Source of the DNA: Kalymmatonema sp963920835
GTDB taxonomy: Bacteria > Cyanobacteriota > Cyanobacteriia > Cyanobacteriales > Nostocaceae
Length of the DNA stretch: 64,000 bases
Reading direction: 5' to 3'
Assembly: GCF_963920835.1 (NCBI RefSeq)
Contig: NZ_CAWUDP010000019.1
Coordinates: forward strand, 62,001 to 126,000
Shown here in pieces: positions 1 through 6,825 of this stretch (positions within the stretch are counted from its first letter, which is position 1; the number at the start of each line of letters is the position of its first letter). The translations under genes were made by a program, and so were the position numbers. Under the pieces are notes generated by a model. That model worked only from the letters and a program-made list of their open reading frames with translations. It was not told the origin of the DNA and did no database searches.

Positions 1-248
1 ACAAAAACTTTTTCTTCCCACACCTAACGCACTTAACTAATCCATGAAGAGAATATACTTAGAAAGTTAAGCTTAGTTAATGACAGTGTTAATTATGTTT
101 TAATAGGTATTTTTAAAATGTAAATATGAATTTATATTTATTTAATTGAAATAACTCGAACAGTGTGCATCCACTGGATAGAAGACGAAAGTAAAATGTT
201 CAAAATTGCCTATATAACGTATACAATTATATTTTTTTCAAGCATTTT

Positions 249-277
249 AAAAAATTAGGGTAGGCATTGCCCACCCT
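249..277 (-). terminator. Rho-independent terminator of bciB
   Basis: An imperfect inverted repeat (AGGGTAGGCA at 257-266, TGCCCACCCT at 268-277, one central mismatch) lies about 50 bases past the bciB stop. Read on the minus strand it is followed by a run of T, as expected for an intrinsic terminator. Apart from this hairpin the first 324 bases are AT-rich and show no gene. Confidence 0.55.
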
Positions 278-324
278 ACTTAAACCAAATACGTATTGGT
301 TTTAAATGAGAATAATTATAACTA

Positions 325-1518
325 TTATTCTGGCAATTTATACTGTCCAACAATGCGCTTGGCAAACTCTGGAACGTGCGCTTGTAATTTCTCTGGATGA
401 TTGCGCTTTACATAAAGATAATTGCGGGTGAAGTGAGAATCAATTGAAAAACGGGCGTATTCCAAACCTTTGGGACCAATTTTTTCGATAACGACGCCCA
501 TCAATTTTGCCGCCCACATCGGAAGGGTGACACCTTTGTCGTAGGCGGGTATACTTTGTTGGACTGCTGCTTTGCGATCGCCCTTGGACATGACTGGCTG
601 AGTTTCTATTTGGTCTTTCACCAAATCAAGCATTTGTTTGCCTTGTTCATTTCTAACTACAATCCATTGCCAGCCAAAAGGTGCGCCCATATAACCAACA
701 ACCAAATCTGCCAGAGAATTGACATAATCAAAGCAACTCATACACGAGGGGGCAAAGACATCTTTAAGTTGGTTAGTCTTTAGTCCAAAGAAAGGCACCG
801 TTTCGCTTGATCCATCTTCGTGTTTGAAGTGAACCCGAAAGTCTTGCATGAATTCGTAATGCACGACTGTATCAGGCGATTTGCTGGTTGTCTCTAGGAA
901 TTTTTGGAGTCCAGCGCGGTTAACATTATCTACACAAGGTGTTCCCAAAACATACAGCTTTTCTAAGCCAAGTTGTTTTTCAACAGCTCGTAATGCCTGA
1001 ATTTGACAACCAACACCAATCACCAGCAGTCGCTTTAGCCCCGATTTTTCTACCTGTTCCAACACCGAAAGGTTAGGCGAAAGTGTTGGTTTGTTTACTT
1101 TAGCTGCCAGTATTTCTTCTGGAGTACGAGCGATGACGGGCATGGGACCAAAGCGGTCTTCTTTGGTATTTTGCACGCAGACAACACCCTCAACAATGCC
1201 GCGATTGAGCATTTCAATCGCGATCGCACTCACAATCCCAGTCCATTGGGCACCGGGAATCGGCTGCTTTTTCTGCGCCGCCATCATGTCTTGATGAACA
1301 CCAAAGTAGAGCTCATCAGGGTTGTCTAAATTGCGCGATCGCCTGTGCGTTTGTTCTTCCAATTCGCCTATCTGCTGATTAATAAAAGCGCAGGCTTCCT
1401 TGACATAGTGAATATAGTATGTATCACACAGTCCGCACTCGCTACAGAGTTCTTTTGCAGGGCGACGGCTATTGGGTTTCAGGGCTTTGGCTTTTTGGTG
1501 AGGAGACAGGGAGGTCAT
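325..1518 (-). CDS. bciB: Divinyl (proto)chlorophyllide 8-vinyl reductase, ferredoxin-dependent, BciB/FrhB family
   Basis: This 397-residue protein belongs to the F420-hydrogenase beta-subunit (FrhB) family, whose cyanobacterial member (slr1923 type) reduces the 8-vinyl group of divinyl (proto)chlorophyllide in chlorophyll a synthesis. What is seen: a cysteine cluster CSECGLC at residues 25-31 and a further Cys pair in SCMSC near residue 260, consistent with iron-sulfur binding, and the GVGCQIQALRAVE and LGTPCVDN segments typical of the family. Length fits the family. The start ATG lies inside an 87-bp sequence that is repeated perfectly at 3825-3911. The gene is transcribed away from the PspA island. 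A 7-hydroxymethyl chlorophyll reductase activity is a related alternative; the family call is secure. Confidence 0.88.
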   Translation of the reverse strand: MTSLSPHQKAKALKPNSRRPAKELCSECGLCDTYYIHYVKEACAFINQQIGELEEQTHRRSRNLDNPDELYFGVHQDMMAAQKKQPIPGAQWTGIVSAIAIEMLNRGIVEGVVCVQNTKEDRFGPMPVIARTPEEILAAKVNKPTLSPNLSVLEQVEKSGLKRLLVIGVGCQIQALRAVEKQLGLEKLYVLGTPCVDNVNRAGLQKFLETTSKSPDTVVHYEFMQDFRVHFKHEDGSSETVPFFGLKTNQLKDVFAPSCMSCFDYVNSLADLVVGYMGAPFGWQWIVVRNEQGKQMLDLVKDQIETQPVMSKGDRKAAVQQSIPAYDKGVTLPMWAAKLMGVVIEKIGPKGLEYARFSIDSHFTRNYLYVKRNHPEKLQAHVPEFAKRIVGQYKLPE

Positions 1519-1597
1519 ATTAAGGGCGATTTATTAACTAAGAACATAAGATATTCCAAAGCTTTACTTTACACAAACTTTAGAAGTATTAAGCAAG
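1511..1597. repeat. 87-bp perfect direct repeat, copy 1 (bciB start and promoter side)
   Basis: These 87 bases are identical to 3825-3911. Copy 1 contains the first two codons of bciB and its upstream region; copy 2 sits between a truncated ORF and the second PspA-like gene. The pair marks the boundary of a tandem duplication of about 2.3 kb. Copy 1 probably holds the promoter for bciB and may also hold one for the divergent pspA-like gene. Confidence 0.9.
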
Positions 1598-1699
1598 TGT
1601 TCATTGATTCTTACGAAGCTGTAACAGTTCACTAGCCTAAACTAGCGGTGGTACAAATTGCTGTTTAAAAGCTTGACAGGCTAAAGGAAATATAGAGCT

Positions 1700-3226
1700 A
1701 TGGAACAACTGTTTCACCGCATTAGCCAAATGGTTAAGGCTGAACTAAACCATATTAATCGTGAAATTGACACAGATAAATATAAAGATGCTACTGCTAC
1801 AGCGTTTGCGGCGATAGGAGGCATAGCTGGTGCTTCTATCAAAGCACCCTGGGGAGGATGAGAACCCCTGCCTTTCAATCCGGGGATGAAATCCGACGCA
1901 ACGCCGTTTTCACTTGTTGTTTCTCTTTTTCCCTAAGCATACCCATGTTTAAGATGTACAATATTATTACAAGTGGTCAATGAACCACAGATTAAAGGTA
2001 TCTCAACCTTGTTTGGGCTTGTCGAGACAAATATCACCCTAGAACATGTAATGGTGACGCGACCTGTAATACGAAGCAATTAGAAATTGCAGAGAAACAA
2101 ACCCATAAAATTCAGATCCATCTGGGGAGGGACGCTTCCTGGATGTAAAAGTAAAATGCTTGCGGAGACGGTCTGACGGGGGCGTTCGTCACGAGACGAA
2201 GCCTAGTTAAGAGTCAAAGAAACAGGAAGAAGAATTGCTACGGAGTAAAGCTTTAGCTTTCGGAGTAGCAACCTTTAAGAATCCTCGTACATTTATGCCG
2301 AGGAGTGCGTCAACAGAGCAGTAGTAGAGGGGGATGCTTCGTCTGCTGGCGCAGCAGCAATTGGAGCAGCCGCAGGTGCTGGTGTTTCTGCTGCGATTGG
2401 CGGTGTAGGAGTAGCCGTAGGGGGAACAGCTTTTGGTGTTGGCATGGCTTCTATGGCAGCTGCTGGCTCTGTCGCTGGGCTTAGTATAGCTGCTTTGAAT
2501 TAACTACTCCAACAAGGAACTGACCCAGAAAAGCTGCTAGACTTGGCTGTTGAGGATATGCAGGAAGACTTGCTCAAGTTTCGTCAGGCTGTAGTCCCAG
2601 TGATAGCGGCTAAAAAACGCACTCTGCAACACTACGAACAAGCCCAAGCTGAAGAGAAAAAGTGGCAACGCCGCGCTTTGCTAGCTGTGCAAAAGGGCGA
2701 TGATAATCTAGCACGGCAAGCGCTGGAGCAAAAGAAAATTTTTGCTGAGAATGTTAATACCCTCAAAGTTAACTTGGATGAGCAAACCGCTCTAGTGGAT
2801 AGCCTCCAGGGTAAGCTATTCGGTTTTGAAACTAAGGTTTCTGAAGCAAAGGCGAAAAAAGTAATGCTCAAGGCGCGGATAGCTGCTGCCAAAGCCGAAG
2901 CGCACCTGCAAAGCACTGTTGGGCGGCTAGGTAGTAGCAGTGCGATGGCTGCCTTCGAGAGAATGGAAGAAAAAGTCTTGCTGCAAGAAGCCCACACTCA
3001 ATCGGTAGCAGAATTGGCTGGTGCCAATTTAGAAAGCCAATTCGCTGCTTTGGAATCTGGTGGCGACATTGATGATGAATTGGCAGCTTTGAAAGAGCAA
3101 ATGGCACTGGGACTTCCCACATCCCCAAAACAAGCACAACCTTGTGAGCAACCATCTAGCTCCACATCTGAGCAAGTCGTTGATTAAGAGTTCGCAGCGC
3201 TGCGAAAACAATTGGATGAAATGTAA
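1700..3226 (+). pseudogene. PspA/IM30-like gene with glycine-zipper insert, disrupted
   Basis: The reading frame begins at ATG 1700 (AAGGA-like ribosome site upstream) with a PspA-like start, MEQLFHRISQMVKAEL. It runs into a tnpB-derived MITE at about 1859, resumes near 2330 with a Gly/Ala-rich glycine-zipper segment, meets an in-frame TAA near 2500, and continues as PspA/IM30 (DPEKLLDLAVEDMQEDL, then a long charged coiled coil) to a second TAA at 3187. A further 12 codons, EFAALRKQLDEM, end at 3226. The longest surviving piece, 2543-3187 (214 residues), could still be translated from a TTG. PspA/IM30 (Vipp1) proteins maintain membranes by assembling on them; a glycine-zipper insert after the first helix is not part of the ordinary family. 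Seen: insertion plus two stops. Inferred: loss of function. Confidence 0.8.
1859..2313 (+). mobile_element. tnpB-derived MITE (solo IS200/IS605-type ends with omega-RNA-like right end)
   Basis: This element of about 455 bp has no ORF. Its left end is a hairpin (ACCCC/GGGGT type, then GGGATGAAA and CGAC) matching the left end of the TnpB element at 48710. Its right end has a stem TTGCTAC/GTAGCAA (2235-2271), a second hairpin TCCTCG/CGAGGA (2282-2304) and a terminal TCAA. The same layout lies at the 3' end of the tnpB gene near 50270-50331. A related copy in inverted orientation is at 28543-28986. It interrupts the PspA/glycine-zipper gene. Exact ends are estimated to within a few bases. Confidence 0.75.
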
Positions 3227-3373
3227 CTTATACACTTCTCATCCAAAACGTTTTAAAAAGCTACCGAAGAGCGTAGCGTATACCTTTAAACAAGCTTTAA
3301 GAGAACTAAGAAAAATTTCATTTATTCTTACTGAGCAACAAGAGTTCTCTCGTTTAATGTATATGTAACATCT

Positions 3374-3547
3374 CTGAAATTAAAAGAGAAAATAGTTACA
3401 CTACAAGACGAATAACTGAAAGAGATCGAGCTAGAAGTTGACCACATAGTGCCATTCTCCAAAGGTGGCAGTAACGACATTAGCAACTTGCAAACACTGT
3501 GTAGAGATTGCAATCGTGGTAAGGGAGCGCGTTTTTTGAAAAAATAA
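3374..3547 (+). pseudogene. Deleted remnant of glycine-zipper and HNH genes (first copy)
   Basis: The first about 50 bases match the start of the intact glycine-zipper gene at 5082, with the ATG changed to CTG and an early TAA. The sequence then jumps, by a deletion of roughly 630 bases, straight into the second half of the HNH gene (DHIVPFSKGGSND, CRDCNRGKG, ending at TAA 3547). Both halves align with the intact genes at 5082-5881. It is a decayed duplicate and not a functional gene. Confidence 0.85.
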
Positions 3548-3564
3548 TACTGAGTGGAATTATT

Positions 3565-3837
3565 ATGTTATTTGATATTGTTCAAGCAGGAATTTCCTTA
3601 TTTAGTGAACCACACGAAACTAGATGGAAACCTTATGGTTTACAAGGAGACCTTTTGCTATTTTTTAGGTATTTCAAAAAATCAATTGACTCGAAAAATG
3701 TACAAAGAATTCAGAAGTTAATATCTGAGAAGTATTACAGTAAGTCTTATGTGAAGCAAAATAAAAAACAGCTACTATTTTGGTTTCAGGAAGTTTTTCA
3801 AAAAATGCCATCTGTTGTATACGCGAGGTCATATTAA
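3565..3837 (+). pseudogene. Truncated duplicate of the unknown 154-residue protein
   Basis: Residues 1-86 match the protein encoded at 5902-6366 with about 13 substitutions; the match then stops exactly where the 87-bp repeat begins, leaving four unrelated residues before a stop. The missing part is the predicted beta-rich C-terminal half. The truncation point (GTTGTATAC followed by GCGAGGTCAT) is the junction of the tandem duplication. Confidence 0.85.
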
Positions 3838-3911
3838 GGGCGATTTATTAACTAAGAACATAAGATATTCCAAAGCTTTACTTTACACAAACTTTAGAAG
3901 TATTAAGCAAG
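3825..3911. repeat. 87-bp perfect direct repeat, copy 2
   Basis: Identical to 1511-1597. Here it carries a second, orphan copy of the bciB start region and lies 75 bases before the second PspA-like gene, for which it may supply a promoter. Perfect identity over 87 bases, compared with 80-90 percent in the neighbouring duplicated genes, suggests recent conversion or selection. Confidence 0.9.
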
Positions 3912-3986
3912 ATTTCATTAATTGTTACGAGACGGTAAAAGATTACTGGTTTATGCTTTGCTTAATCAGCTAACTCAAACAAACTT

Positions 3987-4973
3987 ATGGGACAATACGA
4001 CGCCACTAACTCGTCAGACTATGCTTTAGGGAAATTACATACAGCTACTGCACATGCGATCGCAGCCCAACTAATTGCTCAAAGAGATTACGATCAGGCT
4101 CAAGCTGAAGCGGATAACTGGGAAAGACAGTATCAACTTGCTCTAAAAGAAGGTCATCAGGATTTAGCTCGTCAAGCACAATTCAACAAGGAACGCCACG
4201 AAGCAATAGCCAATAGGCTGAGAAGCCTTGTAAAGCAGCAAGCAACCCAAGTAGATACCCTGAAGCACAACCTAACTTCTTGGGAGAATAAGGTTTCTGA
4301 AGCAAAAAATAAGGTTTTGCCTAGAAAGTTTAATCTCAGTAGCACTACGAGTGCTTTTGAACACGTGGAAAAGAAACTTGTGGACACTGAAGCTCCAGCA
4401 GAAGCTATTTCACAACCAAATGGTTATAATCAAGGTTTTGAATTGATTACGGTCAACTTTGAAGATATTGACGAAGAATTGAAGCGACTCAAAGAGCAGA
4501 TGTTTCCACCACTTACACTCGAAGATGGCTCCCCAGCAATAAAAGACTGCACCGCAATTTTAGAGACGGCTATCTTAGAGACGAAAAAGGCTGTGGATAG
4601 TACTTTTACCAGTAAAGAACAAATCCAAAAAAATTATGACCAGGCTAAAGAAGCAGCTCAAGACTGGAACAAAAAAGCTCAGATAGCTCTGCAAAACAAC
4701 GATGATAATCTAGCCTTACAAGCCATAGTTGATAAAACAGTTCAAAGTAAAATTGCGGTTGTTCTCAAAACTCAAATTCAGCAGCAGGAAACAGTACTAA
4801 CTCTACTCAGACAAAACTTGATTGCTCTAGAAAATGTACAAAAAATGCTATCTGAATCTGCCATACCACAAAATTCCGAACTACCAGTTGGTCAACAAAC
4901 AACAGCATCTGGCTCAAGTGCGGTAGTGGATGCAGAACTAGAAACACTGCGACAGCAACTCGATCAAATGTAA
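3987..4973 (+). CDS. PspA/IM30-related coiled-coil protein with two half-modules
   Basis: The protein has 328 residues and is almost entirely charged alpha-helix. Residues about 20-110 (QRDYDQAQAEADNWERQYQ, then LVKQQATQVDTLKHNLTSWENKVSEAK) match the central hairpin of PspA/IM30. Residues about 130-170 resemble the PspA tail (AFEHVEKKL, DIDEELKRLKEQM). A second copy of the hairpin follows at about 205-290 (QIQKNYDQAKEAAQDWNKKAQIAL), and the tail motif ELETLRQQLDQM closes the protein. The first amphipathic helix of PspA, which binds membrane in the family, is absent. It occupies the same slot as the broken gene at 1700 in the other duplication unit. It may copolymerise with a PspA; no direct evidence of function. 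Confidence 0.6.
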   Translation: MGQYDATNSSDYALGKLHTATAHAIAAQLIAQRDYDQAQAEADNWERQYQLALKEGHQDLARQAQFNKERHEAIANRLRSLVKQQATQVDTLKHNLTSWENKVSEAKNKVLPRKFNLSSTTSAFEHVEKKLVDTEAPAEAISQPNGYNQGFELITVNFEDIDEELKRLKEQMFPPLTLEDGSPAIKDCTAILETAILETKKAVDSTFTSKEQIQKNYDQAKEAAQDWNKKAQIALQNNDDNLALQAIVDKTVQSKIAVVLKTQIQQQETVLTLLRQNLIALENVQKMLSESAIPQNSELPVGQQTTASGSSAVVDAELETLRQQLDQM

Positions 4974-5081
4974 GACTACTTTATATTACACCTTTAAACA
5001 AGCTTCAAGAGAACTAAGGAAAATTTCATTTATTCTTACTGAGCAACAACAGTTCTCTCGTTTAATGTATATGTAATATTT

Positions 5082-5504
5082 ATGAAATTAAAAGTCAAAA
5101 TAGTGACACTACAAGACGAAGAACTGAAAGATAAAGTAGAAGGTGCAGCATTAGTCACTGGAGGAACCGTAGCGGGTGCGGGTGTATCCGCAGTTGTTGG
5201 CGGCATGGGATTAGTTGGAGGTTTCGGGGGCGTGGCAATTGGGATGGCTCCGGTTGCTGCTGCTGGTGCGGTTGTGGGTACAGCCGCTTACGGAGCTAAG
5301 AAGGCAATAGAAGAAGGAGACGCGACAGCTATAGGTGCAGTGGCAGGCGGAGCAGCAGCAGGTGCTGGGGTTGCGGCTGTAGTTGGTGGTATGGGTTTAG
5401 CACTAGGAGGAACTGCTGTGGCTATTGGAGCAGCTCCAGTTGTAGCAGCTGGTGCAGTTGTTGGACTAGCTGCTTATGGGTTGAACAGGCTCTTTAACAA
5501 GTAA
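5082..5504 (+). CDS. Glycine-zipper membrane protein
   Basis: The protein has 140 residues. After a short charged N-terminus (MKLKVKIVTLQDEELKDKVEGA) it is nearly all Gly, Ala, Val and Met in two tandem repeats of about 55 residues (VAGAGVSAVVGGMGL near 30-45 and AAGAGVAAVVGGMGL near 95-110), each with GxxxG spacing, expected to form paired hydrophobic helices in a membrane. The same domain opens the protein at 6826 and interrupts the PspA-like gene at 1700. Its stop codon overlaps the start of the HNH gene (TAATG), so the two are probably translated together. Glycine zippers occur in pore-forming and membrane-packing proteins; the exact role here is unknown. Confidence 0.65.
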   Translation: MKLKVKIVTLQDEELKDKVEGAALVTGGTVAGAGVSAVVGGMGLVGGFGGVAIGMAPVAAAGAVVGTAAYGAKKAIEEGDATAIGAVAGGAAAGAGVAAVVGGMGLALGGTAVAIGAAPVVAAGAVVGLAAYGLNRLFNK

Positions 5505-5881
5505 TGACAAAACAGCCTCCCAACCCACTGCAAAAACTGCTGCGTGGTGTCATTCGGGATTTGATTCATCAGGCTAATAGTCTAAAAGCTGATACACCAA
5601 AAAAACCAAAGACTAAAAAACCTGCTGCGACCAAATCCCAATTTAAAACAAAGCAAGATAGTAGTAAACGCTCCCGCCACATTCGCAAATCAGTTCGTGT
5701 TTCAGTTTTACACAGAGACGGTTACAAATGCGTTTTTTGTGGCATCAGCGCGCGGCAAATCGAGCTAGAAGTTGACCACATAGTGCCATTCTCCAAAGGT
5801 GGCAGTAACGACATTAGCAACTTGCAAACGCTGTGTATAGATTGCAATCGTGGTAAGGGAGCACGTTCCTTAAAAAAATAA
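5504..5881 (+). CDS. Small HNH endonuclease
   Basis: The 125-residue protein has a basic, Lys-rich N-terminal half (residues 28-62) and a complete HNH nuclease domain at about 63-122. Zinc-binding pairs are C76xxC79 and C111xxC114, and the catalytic DH is D91-H92 in EVDHIVPFSKGG, with N106 in SNLQTLC. This is the McrA-like arrangement used by DNA endonucleases in restriction, phage and mobile contexts. It overlaps the glycine-zipper gene by one base. A deleted second copy exists at 3427-3547. No DNA-binding specificity domain other than the basic tail is visible, so the target is unknown. Confidence 0.8.
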   Translation: MTKQPPNPLQKLLRGVIRDLIHQANSLKADTPKKPKTKKPAATKSQFKTKQDSSKRSRHIRKSVRVSVLHRDGYKCVFCGISARQIELEVDHIVPFSKGGSNDISNLQTLCIDCNRGKGARSLKK

Positions 5882-5901
5882 GGCTGAGTGGAATTAAGAT
5901 T

Positions 5902-6366
5902 ATGTTATTTGATATTTTTCAAGCAGGAATTTCTTTATTTCGTGAACCACATGAAAACAGATGGAATCCTTATGGTTTACAAGGAGACATTTTGCTATTT
6001 TTTAGGGATTTCAAAAAATCCATTGACTCAAAAGATGTACAAAGAATTCAGAACTTAATATCTGATAATTATTATAGTAAGTCTTTTGTAAACCAGAATA
6101 AAAAACAGCTACTGTCCTGGTTTCAGGAAGTTTTTCAAAAAATGCCATCGGTTGTATACCCTTCTCTAGAAATTGAAATATGTAAAGCACCAGAAATAAG
6201 AGGTGAAGATGAAGTTTATCTCGTACTTCGACCTACCCTGAACATTCACATTTTAGGTATTAATTTAGCATCCCAATTATTTGGCACTAACAGTCGGATA
6301 TCTATGCTTATAGAAAAAAATACAGATTCTGGTTTATTCTCTATTACCAATATGGAAGAAGTGTGA
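5902..6366 (+). CDS. Unknown protein, possibly NTF2-like
   Basis: The protein has 154 residues and is not recognised. The first half is helical with conserved Trp and Phe (LLSWFQEVFQKMP), the second half is alternating beta-strand (LEIEICKAPE, EVYLVLRPTLNIHI, SRISMLIEKN, GLFSITNMEE). That order resembles an NTF2/SnoaL-like fold, but this is only an inference from the pattern. It follows the HNH gene by 20 bases on the same strand and is likely in the same operon. A truncated duplicate is at 3565-3837, so the gene belonged to the duplicated unit. Confidence 0.5.
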   Translation: MLFDIFQAGISLFREPHENRWNPYGLQGDILLFFRDFKKSIDSKDVQRIQNLISDNYYSKSFVNQNKKQLLSWFQEVFQKMPSVVYPSLEIEICKAPEIRGEDEVYLVLRPTLNIHILGINLASQLFGTNSRISMLIEKNTDSGLFSITNMEEV

Positions 6367-6448
6367 GCAAAGTTAAAAAAAGTAAAAAATACAAAAGAAT
6401 TGTTAAGACTGTAAACCAAGTAATACAACGACTTGAATAAGTAAAAAC

Positions 6449-6772
6449 ATGGCTTACGTACACGAGATTAAATTCTATATCAGCAGCGAATCTGGCAAAT
6501 TAAAAGTAGCTCTGTATGACCAACCTCCATTTTTTTGCAACGAATTTTGGATTAAGAATGTTGATGCTTTAGAATTAGGCTTCATATGCATACCAGATGG
6601 TCTAAAGCTTGAACAAAAATACAAAGTAGAAGTACTTGGTATCAAGCCTTTTCATGCTTCTAAGCCTGAATTTGATTTTATTGATAAATGTGCTGAAGTA
6701 GCTTTTTATGCAGCTAAGCAAGCAGCTATCCAGGCAGTAATACCGAATCCGGGTCTACTACCCCCTTTGTAA
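6449..6772 (+). CDS. Unknown small protein of the PspA island
   Basis: The 107-residue protein is not recognised. It appears beta-rich at the start (HEIKFYISSESGKLKVALYD, FWIKNVDALELGFICIPDG) and ends in a short Ala-rich helix and Pro-rich tail. There is no signal peptide. It lies 82 bases after the previous gene and 53 bases before the WD40/J-domain gene on the same strand, so operon membership is likely. Coding is supported by length and by fit to the operon, not by homology. Confidence 0.4.
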   Translation: MAYVHEIKFYISSESGKLKVALYDQPPFFCNEFWIKNVDALELGFICIPDGLKLEQKYKVEVLGIKPFHASKPEFDFIDKCAEVAFYAAKQAAIQAVIPNPGLLPPL

Positions 6773-6825
6773 GTGATGGGGTGTGAGTAGGTTAGGTAAC
6801 TTAAACTACATAAGGACGACAACAA

